Positions 8,417 through 17,106 of a stretch of 64,000 nucleotides of DNA are shown piece after piece (positions within the stretch are counted from its first letter, which is position 1; the number at the start of each line of letters is the position of its first letter). The notes beneath the pieces were generated by a model. The model saw only the letters and a program-made list of their open reading frames with translations, had not been told where the DNA came from and did no database searches. The position numbers and the translations under genes are program-made. The DNA is taken from assembly GCA_014649355.1 (NCBI GenBank), contig BMSW01000009.1, positions 221,381-285,380 of the forward strand. The letters run 5' to 3'. The DNA is from Streptomyces althioticus. Lineage in GTDB: Bacteria; Actinomycetota; Actinomycetes; Streptomycetales; Streptomycetaceae.

Positions 8417-8767
8417 ATGTCCTTCGGACAGCAGCCCTGGTCCGGGCCGCCGCCGCACCACCATCCCGACCCGTGGTCGGCCCCCGCCCGGCCTCCCGCC
8501 GAGCACGAGCGTGACGACGTCGCGGCGGCGGCGCGCCTGGGCGTCGGGCGGCGGATCGGGGCCCGGATCGCCGTTGTGTGGTTGGTCTACGTGACGGGCG
8601 CCGCGCTCGTGCCGGGCGTGTACGGCACGCCGGTCGCCGGGACCGTGAGTCTCGGGGCCGTGCTCGCCCTGGTGCCGCTCGGGGTCGGGGTGCACGGGGT
8701 CGTCGCGTACGGGCGCCGGGTCGACCGGGTCGCGGCGGCCGATGCCGAACACCGGAGGTGGTCGTGA
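8417..8767 (+). CDS. Small DUF485-like membrane protein beside the symporter
   Basis: 116 residues. A Pro/His-rich cytoplasmic start (residues 1-30) is followed by two hydrophobic segments (about 45-65 and 75-95) and an acidic tail. The pattern of VYV...Y-TPV-G-V-LG and a final Y-RRVDR resembles DUF485 (YjcH-type) proteins, which are encoded just before acetate/solute symporters. Its stop overlaps the GTG of the symporter by 4 bp, so the two are translationally coupled. Likely an accessory subunit; the family match is by pattern only. Confidence 0.65.
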   Translation: MSFGQQPWSGPPPHHHPDPWSAPARPPAEHERDDVAAAARLGVGRRIGARIAVVWLVYVTGAALVPGVYGTPVAGTVSLGAVLALVPLGVGVHGVVAYGRRVDRVAAADAEHRRWS

Positions 8768-10338
8768 CCGAGCTGCTCGACTCCTCCTCCCGCTCCCTCG
8801 TCTTCGCCGTGTTCTCCGTGTTCGTCGTCATCTGTCTGATGCTGTGCGTCGTCACCGGCGCCGACGAGGACGACCGCGCTCTCGTGCGGTCCGACAGCCG
8901 GCGGCTGCGCTCCTGGCAGCAGGGCATCGCGATGGGCGGTGACACCACGACCGTCGCGACCGTCACCGTGCTGGTGGGCATGGTCGCCACGACCGGGTTC
9001 GACGGGCTCGGCGTCATGCTGGGCAGCCTCGTCGGGGTGCTGCTCTTCCTCGTGCTCGTCGTCGAGCCGTTGCGGGCGCACGCCTCGCTCACCGCGCCGG
9101 ATCTGCTGGACGCGCGCGGCAGCGGCGGGCCCGGTGTGCGGGTGGCGTGGGGTGTGGTGACGCTGCTGGTCTGTTTCCCTCTGCTGGTCGTGCAGTTGGT
9201 GGTGGTCGGGAATGTCGCCGCCGCCCTGCTCGGGCAGCCGGGAGCCCGGACCGGGTGCATCGTCGTCATCGGCTGCGTGATGACCGCGCTGGCCGTCAGC
9301 GGCGGCATCCGGGGCACGGGGGTGGTGATGATCACCAAGTCGGCGATCGCGCTGCCCGTGCTGGTGGTCGCCGCCGTGCTCGTCCTGTACCGCTTCGGCG
9401 GGGACCTGGGGCGGCTGCTCGACGCGGCCGCGCTGGGGTCGGGGACGGGAGAGGCGTTCCTGCGGCCTGGCGGTTACACCGGTGACGGGTGGGTCGGGGC
9501 GGTGAACCGGGTCGGGCAGATCTTCGGCATGACCATGGCCACGCTCGCCATGCCGGCCGTGCTGATGCGGGCCATCGCGACGAAGAGCCCGCGCGGGGCG
9601 CGGACGGTGGGCCGGTGGATGCTCGGTGAGCTGGTCCTGCTGTACGGGGCTCTCGCCGTCGTCGGTGTCGGCGCGGCGGCGCTGGTCGGCGGGGTGCTGC
9701 GGGAGGCCGGGCCGTCGGCGCAGGTGTTCACGCCGCTGCTGCTGGGTCGGGCGCTGGACGACGGCGGCCTCCTGGTCGCGGCCCTCGCCTGCGTGCTGTT
9801 CCTCACCGCGCTGGCCGCAGTCGTGGACGTCACCCTGGCCGCCGGGATCACCCTCGGCCGGGACGTACTGGCCGCCTCCGGTGACCGGCCGGCCGGGCGA
9901 CTGGACGGCACCGCGTCGCGCTGGGCGGCCGCGCTGACCGGGCTGGCCGCCGCGGCCGTGGCCGTCGTCTGCGCCGACTGGAACCTGGTCGTGGTCTCCA
10001 CACTCTGGCTGGCCCTCTGCGGCGCCTCCCTCGCGCCGGTTCTGCTGTACGCCCTGTACTGGCCGGGGTTCAGCGCCCGAGGCGCGCTGTGGTGCCTGTG
10101 GGGCGCGACGGTGGTGTGCGTGGTCGCGCTGGCGGTGTCGCCGTACGCGTCGGGCACCCCCACGTCGATCGTGCCGGGGCACGACTGGCGGCTGTGGGAC
10201 GTGACGATCCCGGGGGTGGTGACGATCCCGGCCGGGTTCCTGCTGGGCTGGCTGGGCAGCGTCACGGACCGGCGGCGCCGGACGGGCGGGGCGGAGCGGC
10301 CGTCCGGAGTCATCCGCTCGCGTGCCGTCCGGCGATAA
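8764..10338 (+). CDS. Sodium:solute symporter family transporter
   Basis: A 524-residue polytopic membrane protein with about 12-13 hydrophobic segments. SSS-family features include the early QQGIAMGGD segment after TM1 and GGIRGTGVVMITKSA in the middle. With the DUF485-like partner it resembles the ActP/MctC type that imports acetate, propionate or pyruvate, but the substrate cannot be fixed. The GTG start at 8764 lies inside the upstream gene's stop region (GTGA). The C-terminal tail is short and basic. Confidence 0.82.
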   Translation: MTELLDSSSRSLVFAVFSVFVVICLMLCVVTGADEDDRALVRSDSRRLRSWQQGIAMGGDTTTVATVTVLVGMVATTGFDGLGVMLGSLVGVLLFLVLVVEPLRAHASLTAPDLLDARGSGGPGVRVAWGVVTLLVCFPLLVVQLVVVGNVAAALLGQPGARTGCIVVIGCVMTALAVSGGIRGTGVVMITKSAIALPVLVVAAVLVLYRFGGDLGRLLDAAALGSGTGEAFLRPGGYTGDGWVGAVNRVGQIFGMTMATLAMPAVLMRAIATKSPRGARTVGRWMLGELVLLYGALAVVGVGAAALVGGVLREAGPSAQVFTPLLLGRALDDGGLLVAALACVLFLTALAAVVDVTLAAGITLGRDVLAASGDRPAGRLDGTASRWAAALTGLAAAAVAVVCADWNLVVVSTLWLALCGASLAPVLLYALYWPGFSARGALWCLWGATVVCVVALAVSPYASGTPTSIVPGHDWRLWDVTIPGVVTIPAGFLLGWLGSVTDRRRRTGGAERPSGVIRSRAVRR

Positions 10339-10396
10339 GTTCCGGGGCCTGCCACGGTCGTAACCGGTACACGGACCGACAGCACAGGAGGACCCC

Positions 10397-11005
10397 ATGT
10401 CCCGCAAGATCGTGGCCAGCGTCTTCATCTCGCTCGACGGCGTCGTCGAGGCACCCGACCAGTGGCACTTCCCGTACTTCAACGACGAGATGGGCATGGC
10501 CGTGGGCGCGGGTCTCAGCAACGCCGACACCATGCTCTTCGGCCGCGTGACGTACGACAGCTTCGCGGGCGCCTGGCCGGGACGGGAGGCCGCCGGCGAG
10601 GAGGACGCGGGCTTCGCCAAGCAGCTCGGCGATATGCGGAAGATCGTGTTCTCCCGCAGCCCGCTCGACTTCCGGTGGCGCAACTCCGAGCAGGCGCAGG
10701 GCGACGTCGCCGAGGTGGCCGCCGCGCTGAAGCGGGAGCCGGGCGGGGACATCGGGCTGAGCGGCTCGATCTCCATCATCCGGCAGCTGCTGGCGGCCGG
10801 GCTGCTGGACGAGCTGCAGCTCCTCGTGCACCCGATCGCCGTACGCAAGGGGATGCGCCTCTTCGACGAGGGGGAGCCCTCCATCCCGCTGAAGCTGCTG
10901 AAGTCGGAGACGTTCGGCACGGGGGTGCTGAACCTGGTCTACGGGCCGGACACGGCTCCGCCGACGGGGGGTTACCAGGAGGCGGTGGCTTCGCTCGGGG
11001 AGTAG
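10397..11005 (+). CDS. RibD C-terminal/dihydrofolate reductase-like protein
   Basis: 202 residues of the RibD_C/DHFR-like family, which uses NADPH. It begins with the family pattern SVFISLDGVVEAP, then DTMLFGRVTYDSF, and carries the nucleotide-binding GLSGSISIIRQLLAAGLLDEL. Typical Streptomyces homologues are stand-alone oxidoreductases of unknown substrate rather than riboflavin enzymes. AGGAGG sits 7 bases before the ATG. It follows the symporter by 58 bp and could be read from the same transcript. Confidence 0.85.
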   Translation: MSRKIVASVFISLDGVVEAPDQWHFPYFNDEMGMAVGAGLSNADTMLFGRVTYDSFAGAWPGREAAGEEDAGFAKQLGDMRKIVFSRSPLDFRWRNSEQAQGDVAEVAAALKREPGGDIGLSGSISIIRQLLAAGLLDELQLLVHPIAVRKGMRLFDEGEPSIPLKLLKSETFGTGVLNLVYGPDTAPPTGGYQEAVASLGE

Positions 11006-11027
11006 GAGCGGCGCGACGGTCGCCCTC

Positions 11028-11234
11028 TCAGTGGAAGGCCAGCCATCCGACGCCCAGCGCGCAGGTGAGGCCGGCGGCGGCCATGGCGGCGGGCCTGTTG
11101 CGGTGCAGCGCGCACCACAACAGCGCGGCGGTCACCGCCACGGCGCCCGTCCCGATCGACGCGCGCAACGGCCCGTCGCCGTACCCGAATTCATCGGCGT
11201 GCTGGGCCAGCCAGGCGAACCAGGTGATTCTCAC
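11028..11234 (-). CDS. Small hypothetical membrane protein
   Basis: 68 residues with two hydrophobic segments (about 25-43 and 48-66), starting at a GTG (11232-11234). A GAGGG lies further upstream than ideal, so the start is uncertain. No family recognised. The hydrophobic pattern argues for a real gene. It is convergent with the RibD-like gene. Confidence 0.45.
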   Translation of the reverse strand: MRITWFAWLAQHADEFGYGDGPLRASIGTGAVAVTAALLWCALHRNRPAAMAAAGLTCALGVGWLAFH

Positions 11235-11394
11235 GACGCGTTTCGTTTCCCTCGTGTTGTGATGGTGTGCGGAGCCCGTAGCGCGGCACGGGAGCCGCGT
11301 ACCGACCTCGGTCCGGCGCGCCTGTCCACTGTGTCACGCGGCGCGCTGACCTCGTTGAACGCTGCAGTAGGGCTGTCGTGGCGTGCAGTTGGGG

Positions 11395-12543
11395 TCATAC
11401 GCGTCGCCGCCCGTACGTGACCCGCCTGACCAGCACCTCGAACGGGCCCCGGCGCCCCCTGCCGTGCAGGTGGTGGGCCAGGAGGACCGTTGCCGTCCAG
11501 GTCGTCAGGGCCAGGAGGGCCGTCGTGGTGACCGTCAGGTCCGAGGAGAGGTCCAGGACGAACGGCGTGAAGACCAGCGCCCAGATCACCGACTGCGCCA
11601 GATAGCAGCTCATCGAGCGCTGTCCCGTCGCCGCGACCGCCTCCACCACCTTTCCGCGCCGCTCCCCCAGCCGCTGCGCCGACAGCGCCACCGCTGCCGC
11701 GTAACCCAGGCCGCCGAGGACGCCCGTCGCATCGTGCAGGGGGCCGATCAGGGTCAGGGTCGAAGGGTCCGGCACCGGCACCACCCCCGCCAGCATCAAG
11801 GACACCGGCTGCGCGCCCAGTACCGCCGCGCCCACGCCCGCGCACGCCGCCACCCGCAGCAACGTGCCGAACCGCTCCGGCTGTTCGAGGATCCCGCGGC
11901 GGCCGGCCCACAGGCCGAGCATGAAGGGGCACATGAAGCCGAGCGGGCCGAGCAGTGCGATCCAGGGCGTTATGTGCGCGCGCTCGACGATCATCGTCAC
12001 GGCGTCCGGCGGGAGCAGCGCGGCGTCCGGCGGGTCCGTGCTGATGCTGAGCGAGTCGTCGCCGGGCAGGGCGCAGAGCACGAAGAAGAACGCGGCGGTC
12101 GCCAGCAGCCATCCGTCCTTCCAGCGGACCGTCCACGCCCCCAGGAACAGCAGGACGCCGTACGCGGCCAGGATGTCGCCGGCGTAGAGCAGCAGGCCGT
12201 GCAGCGAGCCGATGACGACCAGGGCCAGGCTGCGCCGCCACAGCAGCCGACGTACCGCGCGCGGGCCTGCGTCGGACCGGCGGCGCACCATGTGGGCGAC
12301 GCCGTAGCCGAAGAGGAGGCCGAACATCGGGAAGGCGCGGCCGTCCACGAAGGTCGCGATCAGCCAGGTGACGGCCGAGTCGAGAGGCGAGCCGTCCTGC
12401 GGGTAGCCGCCGAGCACCGGGCGGCCGGACAGGAAGTAGTGGGAGTTGGCCAGCGCGATGAAGAGCAGCATGAAGCCTCGCGCCAGGTCGGGGGCGAGGG
12501 CACGGGCGGTGACGGCGGTCGGTTCGGGTGTTCGGGTCGGCAT
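11395..12543 (-). CDS. DUF418 family membrane protein
   Basis: 382 residues with about eight to ten hydrophobic segments. The N-terminal PDLARGFMLLFIALANSH and the C-terminal TGQRSMSCYLAQSVIWAL match the two ends of the DUF418 family, which is related in topology to membrane acyltransferases. Members are common in Streptomyces and of unknown function. The ATG is at 12541-12543. Divergent from the SUKH-type gene, with 139 bp between starts. Confidence 0.85.
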   Translation of the reverse strand: MPTRTPEPTAVTARALAPDLARGFMLLFIALANSHYFLSGRPVLGGYPQDGSPLDSAVTWLIATFVDGRAFPMFGLLFGYGVAHMVRRRSDAGPRAVRRLLWRRSLALVVIGSLHGLLLYAGDILAAYGVLLFLGAWTVRWKDGWLLATAAFFFVLCALPGDDSLSISTDPPDAALLPPDAVTMIVERAHITPWIALLGPLGFMCPFMLGLWAGRRGILEQPERFGTLLRVAACAGVGAAVLGAQPVSLMLAGVVPVPDPSTLTLIGPLHDATGVLGGLGYAAAVALSAQRLGERRGKVVEAVAATGQRSMSCYLAQSVIWALVFTPFVLDLSSDLTVTTTALLALTTWTATVLLAHHLHGRGRRGPFEVLVRRVTYGRRRV

Positions 12544-12682
12544 GCGTCCAGTTCATCGGCGCGCCGGCGGGTGAGGGATCGGGCGGAAGTCGGCGGCCGT
12601 GCGACTTTCGTCCACGTCCGGCCTCACAGGACGGGCCGAAGGAGGAGGCGGCGTTGTCAGTGGGGGGTGCCACCATCGGCGC

Positions 12683-14599
12683 ATGAACGACAACGGGTTC
12701 GACTGGGGGACGTTCCTGCGGCGTTGGCAGGACGAGTGGGTGCCGAGCGAGGACGAGGCCATGGAGCCGGCGGAGGGGGACACGGCCCTCGCCGATATGG
12801 CAGTGCTCGGCGCCCCGCCGGCGTCCGAGGCCGAGGTGGCCGACGCCGAGCGGCGCCTGGGGACCCGACTGCCGTCGTCCTACCGGGCTTTCCTCCTGAC
12901 GAGCAACGGATGGCGCCTGCGCGACGACTCGATCCACCAGCTCGGGGCGGCGCACGAGATCGACTGGTTCGGGGACCCGTTCGGCATGACGCCGATGTAC
13001 CGCGAGAGCCTGGGCGAGCGGGCGACCGAGCAGGAGGTACTGCTCGCCGGCATGTGGGAGCGCGCGCTGCAGCTGGAGACCGACTCCGACATGTCCTACG
13101 CGCTGCTCGACCCGGGCGACACCGACGACGACGGCGAGTGGGCGCTGTACGTCTACCACGGCTGGAGCGGCGAGTACCCGACCCGGTATCCCTCGTTCCG
13201 TGCCTACATGCAGCGCCGGTACGAATCCTTCCACGCCGAACGGGCGCAGCTGCCGGAGTTCGTCAACGACACCACCCGCGCCAGGGACGCCGACGTCGCG
13301 CGGGCGCGGGAAGAGGCTCTGAGCGGACGGTGGGAGGCCGCCCGGGAGCTGCTCGACCTCGCTCGGCGCTACGGACGGCCGGGCGCCTGGGGCATGCTGG
13401 GGCAGCTCGACGTCCTGGCGCAGGGCGTCGGGCACGGTCGCCCTTATTTCGGTGGGCTCGTCGCGGATCCGCGCTGCACCGACGATCTGGTGCCCGTGAT
13501 GGCTCTCGCCCACGTGCGGGACAGTCTCCCCGGCCGGACCGCGCGGCCGTTCGTGCTCGGCGTCGAGACCGACGACGGCATCCGGGCGGCCGCCGACGCG
13601 ATACACGCCCGCGTGGGCGACGGCTCCCACCGTTACGCACCGGACGGCGCCTTCGGGCGGGCCGTGGCCGGGGCGCGGGAGGTGGCGCGGTGGGGCGACA
13701 CGGACGGCGCGTGGCGGATGCTCCGTGCCGCGCTGCCCTCCTGGTCGCCGCCCGCGCCGGACGTGCTGGCGCCGCTCGGGCTGCTGGCCGACCCGGTGCT
13801 GGGGCCGGTGGTGACGCGGGAGCGGGGGCGGGAGTTGCTGGCCACGCCCCGGGCCGGGCGGTCGGGCGCGGTGCCCGAGCCGGTGCCGGACCTGGATCCG
13901 CCGGGGTTGAGCTGGCTGGCGGAGTCCGGGCGGTGGAACGCCCCGTACGACTCCTACCGATGCGTGTGGGTGGAAGGCGTGGAGCCAGACGCGCTGCCCG
14001 GCCTTGTCGGGGAGGACGGGGGTGCGGGGCTGACCGTCGCGCCCGTCCGTCCCGCCGGGTGGTTCCCCCACGACGTCAGGTGGGGCCGGCGGGACGACTC
14101 GGCGCCGTGGGAGGACCGGGCCGTGGTGGCGGTGGGCCGGACGGGGTCGGGGTGGGCGTTCGGTTTCGACCCGGCCGCCCGGACTCGGGGGCCCGGGCAC
14201 CTCTTCGCCTCCCCCGCCGCCGAGGCGTCCCGCGACGGACGCGCCGTGGTGCTGTGGACGTGCCGCGGTCGGGACGACGTCCCGGCGGTGTTCCATCTTT
14301 CCGTGGCCGAGCGGGGTGAGGAGCTGTACGCGTTCACCGTGCGTGGTACGGAGGTCGAGCGTTCGGGTGCGGTGCCCGGGGGGCTCGACCCGGACCGTGT
14401 CCTGCTCTCCGCCGACGACGCGGACCGTGAGCGGCGCCTGCTGGCCGCCTTGGAGGAGGAGTTCGCCCTCTCCCTCCCCCGGCACGCCTTGACCGAGGGT
14501 GTCCTGCCGGAGCTGACCACCCGGTCCTGGAACCGCGGCCCGCGCGAGGGGGAGGCCTTCGCCTACGCCACGGTCGGCGTCGGGAGGCCACGGCGGTGA
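12683..14599 (+). CDS. SMI1/KNR4 (SUKH) family protein with long C-terminal extension
   Basis: 638 residues. The SUKH domain lies at about 40-185, with the typical VADAERRLGTRLPSSYRAFL and later W-LYVYHG-W and YPSF--YM elements. Stand-alone SUKH proteins often act as immunity proteins to polymorphic toxins. The middle part (200-400) is helical and unassigned. The last 190 residues contain GSGWAFGFD and AVVLWTCRGRDDVPAVFHLS followed by GEELYAFT, resembling the DUF6461-type surface-sensing domain. No cognate toxin gene is nearby. The ATG at 12683 is chosen because family similarity begins soon after; its ribosome-binding site is weak. Confidence 0.75.
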   Translation: MNDNGFDWGTFLRRWQDEWVPSEDEAMEPAEGDTALADMAVLGAPPASEAEVADAERRLGTRLPSSYRAFLLTSNGWRLRDDSIHQLGAAHEIDWFGDPFGMTPMYRESLGERATEQEVLLAGMWERALQLETDSDMSYALLDPGDTDDDGEWALYVYHGWSGEYPTRYPSFRAYMQRRYESFHAERAQLPEFVNDTTRARDADVARAREEALSGRWEAARELLDLARRYGRPGAWGMLGQLDVLAQGVGHGRPYFGGLVADPRCTDDLVPVMALAHVRDSLPGRTARPFVLGVETDDGIRAAADAIHARVGDGSHRYAPDGAFGRAVAGAREVARWGDTDGAWRMLRAALPSWSPPAPDVLAPLGLLADPVLGPVVTRERGRELLATPRAGRSGAVPEPVPDLDPPGLSWLAESGRWNAPYDSYRCVWVEGVEPDALPGLVGEDGGAGLTVAPVRPAGWFPHDVRWGRRDDSAPWEDRAVVAVGRTGSGWAFGFDPAARTRGPGHLFASPAAEASRDGRAVVLWTCRGRDDVPAVFHLSVAERGEELYAFTVRGTEVERSGAVPGGLDPDRVLLSADDADRERRLLAALEEEFALSLPRHALTEGVLPELTTRSWNRGPREGEAFAYATVGVGRPRR

Positions 14600-14626
14600 C
14601 CCCGGCGCGTGCGGGCCGGGGTCACC
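14595..14626. terminator. Bidirectional terminator between convergent genes
   Basis: GGTGACCCCGGC (14595-14606) pairs perfectly with GCCGGGGTCACC (14615-14626) across an 8-nt loop. The left arm overlaps the stop codon of the SUKH gene, and the right arm ends 4 bp from the stop of the minus-strand gene. Confidence 0.8.
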
Positions 14627-14629
14627 TGC

Positions 14630-15142
14630 TCACGCCGCCGCCTCGTGGATCACCAGCTTGAACTCCGCCAGCACGATCTTGCGGGCCACGCTGTCGTCGT
14701 GGGTGGCCCGTACCGCGAGGGGGACCGACGGGTTGACGAAGATGCCCCAGCTCTTGGTCCAGCACTGCATGCCGGGGCTGGGCGGGCGGTGTTCCGTGGC
14801 CGTGGTGTCGTTGGGGTTCGGGGTGAGGCCGAGGGGGTCGCGGACGAACTGGTCGCGGAGTTCGCCGTAGTTGCCGGCCTCCCACTGGATCATGGCGTGG
14901 AGGGTGCCCCAGCCGGACACGCTGGGCCATATCAGGCCGGAGCGGGGGTCGGTGTCCCAGCTGGAGATCACGTAGCCGTCGGGCTGGTTGACCTGGTGCA
15001 TGGCAAAGGCGTCGCTGGACTCGGCGGATCCGAAGGGGAACCGGATGACCGTGTAGGGGCTGTTCGCCGGGATCGTCTGCGGGGTGTCCCGTTTGAGGGA
15101 GCAGACCTGGACTCCTCCGGCGGCCGTGGTGTGAGTGGACAT
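14630..15142 (-). CDS. Hypothetical protein, unknown family
   Basis: 170 residues, soluble, rich in Trp (WPSVSGWGT, QWEAG, CWTKSWG), with no signal peptide or membrane segment. No family is recognised. The ATG at 15142 has AGGGAAG upstream. Coding character is good (consistent G/C third position, no shadow gene). The gene is divergent from the lipoprotein gene, with about 150 bp between starts. Confidence 0.7.
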   Translation of the reverse strand: MSTHTTAAGGVQVCSLKRDTPQTIPANSPYTVIRFPFGSAESSDAFAMHQVNQPDGYVISSWDTDPRSGLIWPSVSGWGTLHAMIQWEAGNYGELRDQFVRDPLGLTPNPNDTTATEHRPPSPGMQCWTKSWGIFVNPSVPLAVRATHDDSVARKIVLAEFKLVIHEAAA

Positions 15143-15296
15143 GGTCCGGTTCTTCCCTGCGTGTGGGCCGGTGAGTCGGGCGCGGGCCGCATCCGTGCGC
15201 CTTTCCTCCACTGAACTTGCTTTTGCCATACAACCGTTCGACTTGTTCGGTCGTCTGACCCGGCGACCGGACCGGTCGCTTGACAAGGAGATCGTC

Positions 15297-16409
15297 ATTT
15301 TCGCCCTGCGCAAGACCCTGACCACCACCGCCGTCGCCGGCATGGTTCTCGCCGGCACCGCCGCCTGCGGCACCGTGGAGAACCTGTCCGCCGGACAGAA
15401 GCTGGACACCGCCTTCGAGAAGCTCGGCGAGGAGCGTTCGATCGCCTTCGAGCTGGACCTCGACACCGACGCGAAGTCGCTGATGGCGCTGGACGCCGAG
15501 CAGTCGGAGCCGGGCGAGGAGATGCCCGCCGAGATCGCCGAGCTGCTCAGCGAGGGGACGATCAGCGTCTCCATGCACTCGAAGAAGCCGATCAAGGAGT
15601 CCGAGGAGAAGGACTTCACGGCGATGGCGATGAAGCTCAGCGGTCCGGAGGGAGCACTCCTCGAGTACCGGCTGGTCGGGGACTGGATCTACGCCCGTGT
15701 CGACGCGGCGACGCTGGGCGAGATGTCGGGCAACCCGTTGCCTCCGGCCGCCGAACTGCCGCCGGAGGCCGGGGCGTTCAAGACGCTTCTCGAAGGCGGG
15801 TGGGTCAAGCTCTCCAAGAAGGAGATGGAGGAGACCGGCAAGAACATGTCCGGCGCGGAGGGCTTCGGGGCGGAGGAGCCGTCCGCCGAGCCCAGCGTCG
15901 ACGCCAAGACGCAGAAGAAGCTGACGGACGCGCTGAAGAAGGCCGTCGCCGAGAACGTCGACTTCACCACCTCCGGCGGTTCGGACGGCACCGAGCACAT
16001 CAAGGCGACCGCGCCGTTCCGCACGCTGGTGACCGAGGTGTTCGGGGCGCTGAAGCCGCTGCAGAACGACCTGCCGATCGGGGAGGAGCTGCCCACCGCC
16101 AAGGACTTCGCGGACGCCCCGAACACGAAGGTCGGCGCCGACTTCACGCTGAAGAACGGCGAGCTGACCGAGGTGTCCGTCGATCTCGCCGAGCTGGCGG
16201 AGTCGGCGAAGGTCAAGAAGTTCGCGCTGGTGCTGCGCGTGAGCGAGGGTGAGAAGCCCGAGGCGCCCGCCGGGGCGACCGAGCTGAACATCGAGGAACT
16301 GATGACCAGCATGCTCTCCGGCGCCTTCGGCGGGGCCGTCGCGGACGAGGAGTTCGGGGACGTCCCGCTCGAGGAGGGGGACCTCGCGGGCGACACCCAG
16401 ATGTGGTGA
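15297..16409 (+). CDS. Predicted lipoprotein, apparent ATT start
   Basis: About 370 residues. The N-terminus FALRKTLTTTAVAGMVLAGT-AAC is a lipoprotein signal with its lipobox Cys at about residue 23. The rest is a Lys/Glu-rich soluble domain that resembles the LppX/LprG-like shape used by several Streptomyces lipoproteins, with no catalytic motif. The only codon at the right distance from the perfect AAGGAG (15285-15290) is ATT at 15297. The in-frame ATG upstream (15135) would overlap the divergent gene and bury the signal. Anchored to the outer face of the membrane; function unknown. Confidence 0.75.
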   Translation: MFALRKTLTTTAVAGMVLAGTAACGTVENLSAGQKLDTAFEKLGEERSIAFELDLDTDAKSLMALDAEQSEPGEEMPAEIAELLSEGTISVSMHSKKPIKESEEKDFTAMAMKLSGPEGALLEYRLVGDWIYARVDAATLGEMSGNPLPPAAELPPEAGAFKTLLEGGWVKLSKKEMEETGKNMSGAEGFGAEEPSAEPSVDAKTQKKLTDALKKAVAENVDFTTSGGSDGTEHIKATAPFRTLVTEVFGALKPLQNDLPIGEELPTAKDFADAPNTKVGADFTLKNGELTEVSVDLAELAESAKVKKFALVLRVSEGEKPEAPAGATELNIEELMTSMLSGAFGGAVADEEFGDVPLEEGDLAGDTQMW

Positions 16410-16428
16410 CCCGTCCTGCGGGAGGCGG

Positions 16429-16446
16429 GGCCCGGCCGCCCGGGCC
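16429..16446. terminator. Short hairpin between convergent genes
   Basis: GGCCCGG (16429-16435) pairs with CCGGGCC (16440-16446) across a 4-nt loop, ending at the last base before the ABC ATPase stop. Weak but well placed between converging genes. Confidence 0.4.
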
Positions 16447-17106
16447 TCAGCCCGCGGCCACCGCCTCCCAGGGCACCGTACGGTCGCACCAGCGGTTCAG
16501 CAGGGTGCGGTCGTGGCCGACCGACAGCAGGCCCGCGCCCGTCGACGCGCGGTAGTCCTCCACGACCCGCACCAGCGCGGCCGTGGTCGACGCGTCGAGC
16601 ATCGCCGTCATCTCGTCGCACACCAGCCAGCGGGGCTCCAGGGACAACGCCCGTGCCAGGCAGGCGCGTTGCAGCTGGCCGTCGCTCACCTCGTGCGGGC
16701 GGCGGCCGAGCAGGTCCGGGGTGAGGCCCACGGTGTCGGCCAGTTCCCGCACGCGGTCGGCGGCCGAGGCGCGCCGGCCCGTCGCCCGCAGGGGTTCCGC
16801 GATCAGGTCGGCGAGGCGCAGCCGGGGATCGGCCGCGAGGCGGGGCTGCTGGAAGACCACGCCGATCGCGGTGCGCTGTGCGCGGGGGGCGCGGTGCCGG
16901 AAGCCGCGGACGGGCGTGCCGTCGAGGACGACCTCCCCGGCGTCCGGCCGGTGCAGCAGCGCGGCGACCCGGGCGAGGGTCGACTTTCCGCAGCCGCTCG
17001 GGCCGAGCAGACCCACGGCCTCGCCCGGGGCGACGGTGAGGTGCGCGTCGCGGACGACGGGGGCGCGGCGGTCGTAGCCGACGGTGACGGCGCGCAGCTC
17101 AAGCAC
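16447..17106 (-). CDS. ABC transporter ATP-binding protein (DppF/NikE type)
   Basis: 219 residues forming one nucleotide-binding domain: Walker A GPSGCGKST at about 35-43, Q-loop in VVFQQPRL, signature VSDGQLQRACLARAL (Asp replaces the usual first Gly) and Walker B WLVCDEMTAMLD. It is the last gene of a five-gene import operon and overlaps the upstream ATPase gene by 8 bp. It lacks the C-terminal oligopeptide tail of DppF, a feature shared with short NikE-like subunits. Couples ATP hydrolysis to import through the two permeases. Confidence 0.88.
   Translation of the reverse strand: MLELRAVTVGYDRRAPVVRDAHLTVAPGEAVGLLGPSGCGKSTLARVAALLHRPDAGEVVLDGTPVRGFRHRAPRAQRTAIGVVFQQPRLAADPRLRLADLIAEPLRATGRRASAADRVRELADTVGLTPDLLGRRPHEVSDGQLQRACLARALSLEPRWLVCDEMTAMLDASTTAALVRVVEDYRASTGAGLLSVGHDRTLLNRWCDRTVPWEAVAAG

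Noticed and set aside
15135-15296. Upstream ATG start for the lipoprotein
   Set aside because: It would overlap the start of the divergent gene and put 54 extra residues before the lipoprotein signal, with no ribosome-binding site.
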